DNA of 64,000 bases from an uncultured Pelagibacteraceae bacterium (GTDB taxonomy: Bacteria > Pseudomonadota > Alphaproteobacteria > Pelagibacterales > Pelagibacteraceae), in contig CACFYO010000001.1 of NCBI GenBank assembly GCA_902570545.1, forward strand, positions 1 through 64,000. Direction: 5' to 3'. Position 1 is the first letter of the stretch. Each line of letters begins with the position of its first letter. Made by a program: the position numbers and the translations under genes. Shown one piece after another: positions 1 through 8,646 of the stretch. The notes under the pieces are model-generated. The model searched no databases. It was not told the DNA's origin and saw only the letters and a list, made by a program, of their open reading frames with translations.

Positions 1-21
1 AGTCCTGAGGTTAAAGCTTTT

Positions 22-642
22 ATGGTTAAAGCTCCTGAAAGAATTACATTTATACATTTTCCAATTATTTTAGGATCTTTCATAATTGGATATTTTACAA
101 AATCGGTTGGATTTATTTGGCTTGCAGTTCTAGTCGTGCTAAGTGAATTTGTAATAGTATTATCAAGATTTATATTTTCTTATGAGCAAGCTTTTCAGGG
201 AGACCTTGTGAGATTTTGGTATGCAGCTCTATATCTATTTGCAAGTGCATATGCTCTAATACACGAAGGTCACGTAAGAGTAGATGTTCTTTACTCTTCT
301 TTTAGTGAAAGAAAAAAAGCATGGACTAATTCGATAGGTTCAGCACTTCTTGGAGTACCACTTTGTTTAATAGTTATTTTTTATGGTTTAAACGGTAAGG
401 CAAGCATTATTAATGGACCAGTAGTTGCTTTTGAAGTAACTCAACAAGGTTCTAATGGACTGTATCTACTTTATTTAATGGCAGTTTATTTAGCAGTTTT
501 TGCAGTTACGATGTTATTACAATTCACAAGTTATTTTATGAGTAGTAGTCACAAACTCCTCCAAGACGAGGAAGAAATGAATATTTCTAATGTCAATAAA
601 GAAAATGACGTAAGTATTGAAAATTTAGAGAGCAGCAAATAA
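22..642 (+). CDS. dctQ: TRAP transporter small permease subunit (DctQ family)
   Basis: Small membrane subunit of a tripartite ATP-independent periplasmic transporter, which uses an ion gradient and an external binding protein to import carboxylates or related solutes. The 206 residues hold several hydrophobic segments and the family-typical stretch EGHVRVDVLYSSFSERKKAW (about residues 82-101), followed by two more membrane segments and a hydrophilic acidic tail. The stop overlaps the start of the large-subunit gene by one base. The frame is open to the left edge of the window, so the true start could lie upstream; the ATG at 22 is the first one visible. The binding-protein (DctP-type) gene is not in the window and may lie to the left. 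The substrate cannot be read from sequence. Confidence 0.85.
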   Translation: MVKAPERITFIHFPIILGSFIIGYFTKSVGFIWLAVLVVLSEFVIVLSRFIFSYEQAFQGDLVRFWYAALYLFASAYALIHEGHVRVDVLYSSFSERKKAWTNSIGSALLGVPLCLIVIFYGLNGKASIINGPVVAFEVTQQGSNGLYLLYLMAVYLAVFAVTMLLQFTSYFMSSSHKLLQDEEEMNISNVNKENDVSIENLESSK

Positions 643-3293
643 TGGAATTATTTTTTTTAGCTATACTGGTTTTAATAATGATTGCAGCACTAGCTTCAGG
701 GTATCCAGTTGCCTTTGCTCTTCCTGGTTCAGCTATCATATCTATCGGTTTAGCCGCTTTTTTTGGTTATCTTTTTGCTGGGGATGTTGATGCTTATTTT
801 GCTGTGGATGGTCCAACTGAATGGCTTGTTGCTGGTATCACAAATTTTAGAAGTAATTACTGGGACGTTGAGACCGACACTTTAATTGCAATTCCCTTAT
901 TTATTTTTATGGGAATTATGCTTCAAAAATCAAAAATTGCTGAGGATTTATTAATAACTATGGGTCAATTATTTGGCCCGATACCTGGTGGTTTAGGTAT
1001 TTCGGTAATATTTGTTGGTGCATTATTAGCTGCAACTACAGGTATTGTTGGAGCAACAGTCATTGCAATGGGATTAATTTCATTACCTACAATGTTAAAC
1101 AACAATTATGACAGAAAACTTGCAAGTGGAATTGTTTGCTCCTCTGGAACCCTAGGACAGATTATTCCTCCATCGATTGTATTGATTATCATAGCGGACC
1201 AATTAGCGAGCGCATCAGATGTTGCCAATAATATGAGGCAGAACGACTATAAAGCTTTAACAGGAGAATTTAACATGCCAGGTGAATTTAGAGTAGGTTC
1301 ATCTAGTGCCGGTGACATGTTCCTTGGAGCACTTTTACCAGGATTAGTTCTTGTAGCTTTGTATATGATCTATGTATTTTTCTATGCAAGAATAAAAAAA
1401 GGAGTTGCACCACCTGTTCCATTTAAAGGTAATTTTGATTTCAAATTTTGGATGAGAGTTATTGTTATAATTATTCCTCCACTTGCATTAATTTTTGCTG
1501 TTTTAGGATCGATTCTTATGGGTATTGCAACTGTGAACCAAGCTGGTTCTATAGGAGCAATTGGAGCAACATTAATGGCGGGTTACCGTCTATTTCAAGG
1601 TAAGAAAAGTGCATTCTATCCACTTATAATGATAATTGGATCATTAATACCCATTACTTTTTTTGCATCAAATTATGAACTTAACATAAAAAATATAGAA
1701 GAAAGAGATTTAGGAGCAATTTATATAACTGGTATTTTTGTGATCACTTTGGTTTATGGAATAGCATGGAGTTTTTGGAGAACATATAAAACAGAAAATG
1801 TTCTTAAAGAAGTAGTAACTGAAACATGCGTTACAACTTCGATGGTATTTATTATTCTATTAGGTGCTGCCATGCTTACATCAGGATTTAGAGCATTTGG
1901 TGGTGAAGAATTAGTAAGAGACTTCCTTCAAGATTTACCTGGTGGCTTTTGGACTCAGTTTGTAGTTGTCATGATTGTAATATTCTTACTTGGGTTCTTT
2001 TTAGATTTTATTGAAATCGCTGTTGTGGTTGTTCCAATAATTGCACCTATATTATTAGCTGAGACAGGAGCAAATGTCACAGCGGTCTGGTTAGGTGTTA
2101 TGATTGGTGTTAATTTACAAACATCTTTTTTAACTCCCCCTTTTGGTTTTGCCTTATTTTATTTAAAAGGTGTTGCTCCAAAAGTGGTACAAACATTAGA
2201 TATTTGGAAAGGTGTTGTTCCATTTATAATTTTACAACTCATTGGCCTAGCAATTGTAGGTTCTTATCCAAGTCTTGTGAATTATCTTCCAAATAGAGTT
2301 TATCTTACTTCAAATGTTGCACCTCCTCCTATGAATCCAAAACTTCAGTATTGTTTGCAAGAATATAAATTTGCAAAATACACAAACAACGCAGATGAAA
2401 TAAAGAATAGCATAGATGATTTTGATTCAATAATACTTGCAAATTTACCAGCCGATAAGTTAAGTTATTTCCAACGTCATGTTGATAATTCAAATTATAC
2501 ATTTGAATTAGTTGATGATGTAAAAAGTGCCGAAGCTATTTACAATGATTATGCTGTTGACTATCGAGATTTGCATTTCAAAACAAGAAAAAAACAAAAG
2601 AAAATTTTTAAACTCAATAAAAAAATAGATAAATTTAAAGCTGAAATTAGAAATTTAGATGATGATGAGGTTTCTGAAAAAAATAAAATTGAACAAAGAA
2701 TTGAGAACACAAAACTTGAAATTGACGAAATAGCAAACTCGATTTCTAAAGATTGGAAATCTAAAAATGATGAATTTAACAAGATTAATAAAGCAAAAAA
2801 CTTAGCAGTAAAAAAATATCGTAAAACTGCAGACAATGCATACGATGATTTAATGTTGATAAAATTATTTATTTTAGATGCTGAAAAGTTTGAAGAATTA
2901 AATGAAGACATTCAAATTCTTAAATCTAAAATTGATAATAGAGGCTATTTAGATGCTATTGATCATATTGATAATATGTTTGATAAAGTAGGAGAGATTT
3001 CTGGATCAGACGAATTTGCAGATAAATTAGACTATCTAATAACTATAATGGATGAAGATGAAAAAGATCCAGAACAAATTCAAAAAATAGCTAGTGATAC
3101 TTATGCACATTTTGATCAAGAGGTAAGTTGGAGAAATGAATTTGACAAAAAATATATGGATAGAATAAATAATCACTTAACTGTATTAAGTGAAACTATT
3201 GGATTGAGGTTACAACAAAAACTTACAAAAGAGCAAGCAATTTATGTTTCAAAATGTAATTCAGTACACAGAGATATTTCTCTCAATTTTTGA
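642..3293 (+). CDS. dctM: TRAP transporter large permease (DctM) with a long C-terminal extension
   Basis: Large membrane subunit that forms the transport channel of the TRAP system. Residues 1 to about 550 are strongly hydrophobic with DctM-type loops, for example IPLFIFMGIMLQKSKIAEDL near residue 85, LGQIIPPSIVLII near 175 and LTPPFGFALFYLKG near 500. The protein is 883 residues, about twice the usual ~430 of DctM. Part of the excess is loops inside the membrane domain; the rest is a hydrophilic Lys/Glu/Asp-rich tail from about residue 553 to the end, with likely coiled coil around 645-735. The tail continues in frame with the same base composition as the neighbours, so it is not a frameshift artefact. 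The gene ends directly against the convergent gene at 3294. The role of the tail is unknown. Confidence 0.85.
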   Translation: MELFFLAILVLIMIAALASGYPVAFALPGSAIISIGLAAFFGYLFAGDVDAYFAVDGPTEWLVAGITNFRSNYWDVETDTLIAIPLFIFMGIMLQKSKIAEDLLITMGQLFGPIPGGLGISVIFVGALLAATTGIVGATVIAMGLISLPTMLNNNYDRKLASGIVCSSGTLGQIIPPSIVLIIIADQLASASDVANNMRQNDYKALTGEFNMPGEFRVGSSSAGDMFLGALLPGLVLVALYMIYVFFYARIKKGVAPPVPFKGNFDFKFWMRVIVIIIPPLALIFAVLGSILMGIATVNQAGSIGAIGATLMAGYRLFQGKKSAFYPLIMIIGSLIPITFFASNYELNIKNIEERDLGAIYITGIFVITLVYGIAWSFWRTYKTENVLKEVVTETCVTTSMVFIILLGAAMLTSGFRAFGGEELVRDFLQDLPGGFWTQFVVVMIVIFLLGFFLDFIEIAVVVVPIIAPILLAETGANVTAVWLGVMIGVNLQTSFLTPPFGFALFYLKGVAPKVVQTLDIWKGVVPFIILQLIGLAIVGSYPSLVNYLPNRVYLTSNVAPPPMNPKLQYCLQEYKFAKYTNNADEIKNSIDDFDSIILANLPADKLSYFQRHVDNSNYTFELVDDVKSAEAIYNDYAVDYRDLHFKTRKKQKKIFKLNKKIDKFKAEIRNLDDDEVSEKNKIEQRIENTKLEIDEIANSISKDWKSKNDEFNKINKAKNLAVKKYRKTADNAYDDLMLIKLFILDAEKFEELNEDIQILKSKIDNRGYLDAIDHIDNMFDKVGEISGSDEFADKLDYLITIMDEDEKDPEQIQKIASDTYAHFDQEVSWRNEFDKKYMDRINNHLTVLSETIGLRLQQKLTKEQAIYVSKCNSVHRDISLNF

Positions 3294-4310
3294 TTAACTT
3301 GTAATCTGTTCAATTATATTTGTCCTTTGATATAAACTAAGTCTTTCTGCTTTGTCTTTTAATTTGTTATACTGAGTTTTTAATGTAAGGGTTTTTACAT
3401 TAATTTTATTTCCAATTTCAATTATTGATCCAATAATTGGATCTATTTCTAAAGGACGTTTTGCATGCAAGTCTTGCGTTGTCGAGGGTTTGTGACCAAT
3501 AATAGAGACAGCAGCTTTAATTCTTTGATCGATTGAGACGTTGAATTTTACACCTATTTTCTCTCCTACTAACTGACATTCTTCCATCAATTTTCTCACG
3601 ATTTTCAATAATTCTGGTTCATTACCAATTTCATCCAAAGTCTTATCATATAATGCGCTTACTATATTAAATGAGCAATTACCCCATAGCTTTATCCATA
3701 TTTCATCTCTTAGATTACTTTTTTGTGGAGCTTTTAAGCCTCCTGCAATTAATAAGTCTGCAATAATTTTAAGTCTTTCTGATTTTGACCCATCTGGTTC
3801 GCCTAATGTAAATCTTTCACCACCATTGTGTTTAATAACACCAGGTTCAGTAATTTCAGCTGCTGGATAAACCACACATCCAATAGCCCTCGAGGGTTTT
3901 AAGGAATTCCAAATTTTACCATCAGGATCAACACTATCTATATGTTTCTCATCTAAGTTTGTCCCTGTGTTTGCTTTATGAAAATACCACCAAGGTAAGC
4001 CATTCACAGCAGATATTATAGTTGTATTTTTTCCAATCAAGCTTTGAAGAGAATCAACTATATTAGAAATTGCATGAGCTTTTACTGAAATAAAAATATA
4101 ATCTTGAATTCCAAGTTCTTTGGGATCATCTGTTACTTTTAATTTAAAGTTTTCTGTTTTATCTTTTTTAATTAATGTTAAACCATTTTCCTCAATAGCT
4201 TTTTTGTGTGGACCTCTGGCTATAAGTGATAAATCAACATTTGTTTTACTCAAACATGTAGCTAAATATCCCCCAATTGATCCTGCACCAAATATACAAA
4301 CTTTTGTCAT
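3294..4310 (-). CDS. Ketopantoate reductase (PanE/ApbA) family oxidoreductase, possible oxalyl-CoA reductase
   Basis: NADP-dependent reductase of the PanE/ApbA family, 338 residues. The N-terminus has the dinucleotide-binding motif GAGSIGG (residues 8-14), followed by FISVKAHAI and the NGLPWWYFH stretch of the longer members of the family; the C-terminal helical domain contains KLWGNCSFN. E. coli PanE is shorter (about 300 residues). A literal reading is 2-dehydropantoate 2-reductase for pantothenate synthesis. However, this is the last gene of an operon behind an oxalate-CoA-ligase-like gene (one-base overlap) and an oxamate-amidohydrolase-like gene. In Methylobacterium extorquens a PanE-family protein, PanE2, reduces oxalyl-CoA to glyoxylate. 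The family is clear; the substrate is inferred from context only. Confidence 0.75.
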   Translation of the reverse strand: MTKVCIFGAGSIGGYLATCLSKTNVDLSLIARGPHKKAIEENGLTLIKKDKTENFKLKVTDDPKELGIQDYIFISVKAHAISNIVDSLQSLIGKNTTIISAVNGLPWWYFHKANTGTNLDEKHIDSVDPDGKIWNSLKPSRAIGCVVYPAAEITEPGVIKHNGGERFTLGEPDGSKSERLKIIADLLIAGGLKAPQKSNLRDEIWIKLWGNCSFNIVSALYDKTLDEIGNEPELLKIVRKLMEECQLVGEKIGVKFNVSIDQRIKAAVSIIGHKPSTTQDLHAKRPLEIDPIIGSIIEIGNKINVKTLTLKTQYNKLKDKAERLSLYQRTNIIEQITS

Positions 4311-5818
4311 TAATTATTTAAACCAAATTTTTTTGCCAAAACATTTCTTTGTAATTTTCCTGTTGCTCCTTTTGGAATTTCTTCAACAAAAAAAATTTTT
4401 TTTGGTATTTTAAACTTAGCAAGTTTTTCTTGAGCATATTCTAAAACATCATTTTCTGAACATGTCTCACCACTTTTTATTATAATTGCACTAGCAATAT
4501 TTTCTCCAAGCATTTTATCTTCATACCCAAAACAAACTGCTTGATCTATTAATGGATGGTCCATTAACACATTATCAACTTCTAATGGAGATATTTTTTC
4601 TCCACCTTTATTAATTATTTCTTTCAATCTTCCTGAAATCTTTAAATAACCCTCATTATCGAAATAACCTTGATCGCCAGTTCTAAACCAACCATTGGTA
4701 AAACTTGTTTTATTTGCTTCTTCATTATTATCGTATCCAAGAGTTACATTTTCACCTTTTATGCATACTTCTCCTTCATCACCTTGTTTTAGCACTTCCC
4801 CATTTTCATTCATAATACATACTTCCGGACCTGCTGGAAGGCCTACAAATCCTGCTTTTTGTTGCTTAGGTGGCAATGGATTAGAAGTCATTTGGTGAGT
4901 TGCTTCTGTCATACCGTATGCTTCAATTACTGGGCATCTAAAAACATCATTTAAATCTTTGAATACCGCTGGTGGTAAAGATGCAGATGATGATCTAATT
5001 AATCTTAGTTTTAGTACCTTAGCAATTTCTAAATTTCTACTTGCTCTTAATAAAATAGCCTGATGCATTGTAGGCACTCCTGAGTACCAAGTTATTTTTT
5101 CTGATTTAGCTATGTCTAAAAACTTGATAGCATTAAAACCATTTGATGCACATACAGATGCCCCAGCTTTCATCGATGAGGCTAAAATAGCTATTAGACC
5201 ATGTATATGAAAAAGTGGCATAATATTAAGACAATGGTCATTTTCAGAAAGATTTAAACTTTTAGAAATATTTTCTGCAGAAGAAAAAATATTTTTATTT
5301 GTTAAAGGAACAATTTTTGGTCTTGATGTAGTACCAGATGTGTGTAGCACTAATGCCTCATCACTTTCATCAGGTAAAGAATATTCACTTTCTTTTTCGT
5401 AAATATTAAATATTCCTGAAGGTCCATCCTTTTCTGGATTAATTTCACATAATTCTATTTTTAATTTTTTTGCTACATCGACAACCGGATTTTCAGAATT
5501 TTTCTCAACTAAAATAATTTTTGGATTTAAATCTTTTAAATAATATTCATACTCCTCAGATTTATATGATGGATTTAAAGGTGCAGCAGACATATAGCTT
5601 GAAATAGCCAAAAAACTTGAAGCCATATACGGCCCATTTGGTAAAACTATCGCTGCTCTATCTTTGTTTGATAATCCATTTCCAGCCAGCTGTTTAGAAA
5701 TTTTATCTATAAAAAATTTTAAATCTTTGTAATTTAGTTTTGTACTGATTTCAGAGGTTAGAGCGATATTTTCATCATTCACATGCTCAAAAATTTTTCT
5801 AACAATTCTTTTTGACAT
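4310..5818 (-). CDS. AMP-dependent acyl-CoA synthetase, oxalate-CoA ligase-like
   Basis: ANL-superfamily adenylating enzyme of 502 residues that would join a carboxylic acid to CoA with ATP. The P-loop motif reads HTSGTTSRPK (residues 159-168), a form I associate with the oxalate-CoA ligase group (plant AAE3, yeast Pcs60) rather than with the usual YTSGTTGxPK of fatty-acid ligases. Other matching signatures are EAYGMTEATHQMTSNPLPP, GYDNNEEANK, GWFRTGDQGYFD, GRLKEIINKGGEKISPLEVD and the C-terminal catalytic Lys in PKGATGKLQRN. It starts 3 bp after the upstream hydrolase gene and overlaps the downstream reductase by one base. Oxalate as substrate is an inference from motif resemblance and neighbours; another short acid is possible. 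Confidence 0.75.
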   Translation of the reverse strand: MSKRIVRKIFEHVNDENIALTSEISTKLNYKDLKFFIDKISKQLAGNGLSNKDRAAIVLPNGPYMASSFLAISSYMSAAPLNPSYKSEEYEYYLKDLNPKIILVEKNSENPVVDVAKKLKIELCEINPEKDGPSGIFNIYEKESEYSLPDESDEALVLHTSGTTSRPKIVPLTNKNIFSSAENISKSLNLSENDHCLNIMPLFHIHGLIAILASSMKAGASVCASNGFNAIKFLDIAKSEKITWYSGVPTMHQAILLRASRNLEIAKVLKLRLIRSSSASLPPAVFKDLNDVFRCPVIEAYGMTEATHQMTSNPLPPKQQKAGFVGLPAGPEVCIMNENGEVLKQGDEGEVCIKGENVTLGYDNNEEANKTSFTNGWFRTGDQGYFDNEGYLKISGRLKEIINKGGEKISPLEVDNVLMDHPLIDQAVCFGYEDKMLGENIASAIIIKSGETCSENDVLEYAQEKLAKFKIPKKIFFVEEIPKGATGKLQRNVLAKKFGLNN

Positions 5819-5821
5819 TAT

Positions 5822-7405
5822 TTAGTACCCTTTTGCGTAACCGTCTTTTCTAGGATCAGATCCTCCTAAAAGATCCCCTTCTGTACGATTTATTTTAATA
5901 GCTTGACCTCCACCATGAGTGCCATCAATATACTCAACATTATGACCGATTTCTTTCAATTCGTTAAAAATTTGATTATCAACTGATTTTTCAAGCTTAT
6001 AAATATTGTTAAAATGAAAGGCTCTTGGAAAACTTAAAGCCTCTTGAGGACCCATGCCGTAATCAATCATATTATTTAAAACATGCACCTGTCCTACTGG
6101 TTGATATTGCCCTCCCATAACCCCATAGCTCAGAGTTGTGTTGTTATCTTTGTCAATGACCATACCTGGAATAATAGTGTGTAATGGTCTTTTTAAGCCC
6201 TCAATACAGTTTGGATGTCCATGCTCTACTCTGAAATTCGTACCCCTGTTATGTAAAAGTATTCCACTTTTGTTTGTTGTAATACCTGATCCAAATACAT
6301 AGCAAACCGAATTAATGATGGACACACTATTTAAGTCTTTGTCTACAACTGTTAGATAAATTGTTTCTGGGTGAGCTGGAATATTTAAATCTCCAACATC
6401 ACTACATGAATTAAGATTAATTTTATTGAAAACATCGTCAATATTCTTATTACTTAAAATTTCATCTAAATCAAAATTTACAAAACTTGGGTCGCCTAAA
6501 CTTGTTTCTTTAACTTTATAAGCTTGTTTTGTAACTTCTGCTTCAAGATGAAATCTTTCAGTGCTATTAAATTTATAGTTTTGAATATTTAGTTTTTCTA
6601 ACAATTTCATCATAATCAAAACAGTTACGCCTGGGCCATTTGGAGGACATTGATGAATAAAATCACCTTTATAACTAGATTTTATTGTTTCTGATCTTAT
6701 TGTGTTTTGTTTAGAAAAGTCCTCAAAAGTATGCACACCCCCTAATTCATTTAAACTTTCAATGATGTCTTTCGCCGTTTCACCTTCATAAAATTCTTTA
6801 CTTCCTTTTTTACTAATTGCTTCTAGCGTTTCTCCTAGTGCAATATTTTTCATTAATTCATTTTCTTGATAAGTACGACCTTCTTTCAAAAAAATTTTTT
6901 TAGAATTTTCATTACCATTAATTTTATTTAAACTATTATGCCATGCATTTGACACTACTTTAGAAATTTTGTGACCGTTTTTTGCGATATCAATTGCGCC
7001 TGAAAATAATTGTTCAAATTCTAATTTACCAAATTCTTTATGAATAGTTTCCCAAGCATGAACTGCACCAGGAATCGTGACTGAATGAGGACTTGTTAAT
7101 CCAATTTTATCTATATTTTTTTCCTTGAAAAAATCATAATTTAATTTCTCTGGTGCTAACCCAGATCCATTAAAAGATACTGCATCCTTATTATTCATTT
7201 TAACAATTGCAAAACAGTCTCCACCAATACTTGTTGCATTAGGCTCAACTACAGATAAAACAATTGAAGCTGCTATAGAAGCATCTACTGCATTTCCACC
7301 CATTTTTAGTATTTTTAAGGCTTCTTCGGTCGCTAATGGATGAGACGTTGCAGCCATAGCATTTGCTGAGCGTGCATCTTTATCTTTTGTTGACTGATTA
7401 TTCAT
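5822..7405 (-). CDS. Gamma-glutamyltransferase-family Ntn hydrolase, oxamate amidohydrolase (HpxW)-like
   Basis: Autoprocessing N-terminal-nucleophile hydrolase of the gamma-glutamyltranspeptidase family, 527 residues. The segment TIYLTVVDKD aligns with the E. coli Ggt processing site TTHYSVVDKD, making Thr348 the likely nucleophile, followed by the conserved FGSGI. Other family signatures are GGNAVDASIA (36-45), SIGGDCFAI, CPPNGPGVT, NRGTNF and KRPLHTIIPGMV. The N-terminus (MNNQSTKDKDARS) has no signal peptide, unlike periplasmic glutathione-cleaving GGT, so the enzyme should be cytosolic like YwrD or the oxamate amidohydrolase HpxW. It is the first gene of an operon with an oxalate-CoA-ligase-like gene, which favours HpxW-like activity (oxamate to oxalate plus ammonia). 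Family certain, substrate inferred. Confidence 0.75.
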   Translation of the reverse strand: MNNQSTKDKDARSANAMAATSHPLATEEALKILKMGGNAVDASIAASIVLSVVEPNATSIGGDCFAIVKMNNKDAVSFNGSGLAPEKLNYDFFKEKNIDKIGLTSPHSVTIPGAVHAWETIHKEFGKLEFEQLFSGAIDIAKNGHKISKVVSNAWHNSLNKINGNENSKKIFLKEGRTYQENELMKNIALGETLEAISKKGSKEFYEGETAKDIIESLNELGGVHTFEDFSKQNTIRSETIKSSYKGDFIHQCPPNGPGVTVLIMMKLLEKLNIQNYKFNSTERFHLEAEVTKQAYKVKETSLGDPSFVNFDLDEILSNKNIDDVFNKINLNSCSDVGDLNIPAHPETIYLTVVDKDLNSVSIINSVCYVFGSGITTNKSGILLHNRGTNFRVEHGHPNCIEGLKRPLHTIIPGMVIDKDNNTTLSYGVMGGQYQPVGQVHVLNNMIDYGMGPQEALSFPRAFHFNNIYKLEKSVDNQIFNELKEIGHNVEYIDGTHGGGQAIKINRTEGDLLGGSDPRKDGYAKGY

Positions 7406-7410
7406 AGTAC

Positions 7411-7421
7411 AGATTAAATCT
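7411..7421. promoter_or_regulatory. Small inverted repeat in the divergent hydrolase/MFS intergenic region
   Basis: The two divergent start codons (minus strand at 7405, plus strand at 7435) are only 29 bp apart. At the centre is a perfect 5+1+5 inverted repeat, AGATT-A-AATCT. It could be an operator or part of overlapping promoters, but an 11-bp palindrome in DNA this AT-rich may well be chance. No clear -35/-10 pair was found for either gene within the gap, so promoter elements may lie inside the opposite reading frames. Confidence 0.2.
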
Positions 7422-7434
7422 CAAAAATTTATAA

Positions 7435-8646
7435 ATGATTACAAAAGTAAATAAAAGCATTATCATATTTTGCATATTTGCCTTTGGTTTTTTATTATCA
7501 AATCTTGTCAGATCTATTACTGCAACATTAACACCGGTTCTGACATATGAATTCGATTTAACAGCAGGTAATTTAGGACTGTTAGCAGGAGGCTATTTTA
7601 TTGGCTTTTCAATTATGCAAGTCCCAATAGGACTGCTCCTTGATAAATTTGGACCAAAAAAAGTTGTTGGCTATTTTTTAATAATTGCATTGGTAGGAAC
7701 CATATCATTTGCATTAGCAAAGAGTTTTTCTGGATTGCTTATTTCAAGAATATTTATTGGGATCGGTGTGAGCGCTTGTATGATGGGACCTCTAACAGGA
7801 TACAGAGTTTGGTTTGCTGAAAAATATCAACAGCGCACCAATTCATGGATGTTAATGGTAGCAAATATAGGTTTTGTATCATCTACTTTACCTGTCCAAA
7901 TTTTATTACCATACATAGGATGGAGATGGATTTTCATTTTAATAGCTATACTTATTTTAATAAGTATTATTTTAATTTTCTTATTCACTCCTAATTGGGA
8001 ACAGAAAGAAAACTTCACTGTTGATGAAGAAAAAAAAGGTTTAGCACAAATTTGGAAGAATAAGTTTTTTATCAGTATGGTACCATTAGCATTTATTAAT
8101 TATGGTGGTATACAGGCAATCCAAACGCTTTGGGCCGGTCCTTGGATGCTAAATATTACAGGGTATTCTCCATTTCAAAGTGCTACAGGCTTGTTTTGGA
8201 TCAATGTAACTATGTTAGCATCATACTTTTTATGGGGATATATTCTCCCCAAACTCTCTGATTATGGAATAAGTAGTATTAAACTTATTAAATTTGGACT
8301 CCCAATAAGTTACTTTGTTTTTTTTCTAATAATCTTTTTTGGTCCTAAAGCTGGAGCCTTTTTATTTGCAATATACATTGTGACTTCAATTGTAATTTCT
8401 CTAACTCAACCAGCAATAGCTTTAAACTTTTCACAAAATTTAGCAGGCAAGTCACTTACTTCATATAATGTATTTATTCATTCAGGAACATTCTTTATGC
8501 AATGGGGTATTGGTTTATTTATAGACTTATTTAATTCTAAAGGATTTGATATTGTAAGTAGTTATAGAATTTCTTTTTCAATTTTTTTAATTCTTTGTAT
8601 ATTAAGTTATATTTTTTTCATTTATCTAAATAGAAATAATGATTAA
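7435..8646 (+). CDS. MFS transporter, substrate unknown
   Basis: Major facilitator superfamily permease of 403 residues with about 12 hydrophobic segments. The loop after the second segment reads GLLLDKFGPKKV (MFS signature GxLaDrxGxkxv, about residue 65), and the next segments contain SRIFIGIGVSACMMGP. The overall look is of the anion/organic-acid branch of the family. It is divergent from, and 29 bp away from, the putative oxamate/oxalate operon, so import of oxamate, oxalate or a precursor is a reasonable guess that the sequence alone cannot prove. The stop overlaps the following hydrolase gene by 8 bp, so the two are probably co-transcribed. Confidence 0.8.
   Translation: MITKVNKSIIIFCIFAFGFLLSNLVRSITATLTPVLTYEFDLTAGNLGLLAGGYFIGFSIMQVPIGLLLDKFGPKKVVGYFLIIALVGTISFALAKSFSGLLISRIFIGIGVSACMMGPLTGYRVWFAEKYQQRTNSWMLMVANIGFVSSTLPVQILLPYIGWRWIFILIAILILISIILIFLFTPNWEQKENFTVDEEKKGLAQIWKNKFFISMVPLAFINYGGIQAIQTLWAGPWMLNITGYSPFQSATGLFWINVTMLASYFLWGYILPKLSDYGISSIKLIKFGLPISYFVFFLIIFFGPKAGAFLFAIYIVTSIVISLTQPAIALNFSQNLAGKSLTSYNVFIHSGTFFMQWGIGLFIDLFNSKGFDIVSSYRISFSIFLILCILSYIFFIYLNRNND

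Noticed and set aside
5822..7405. Periplasmic glutathione-degrading gamma-glutamyltransferase
   Set aside because: No signal peptide or membrane anchor, and operon partners point to a small-acid pathway; kept only as a family name.
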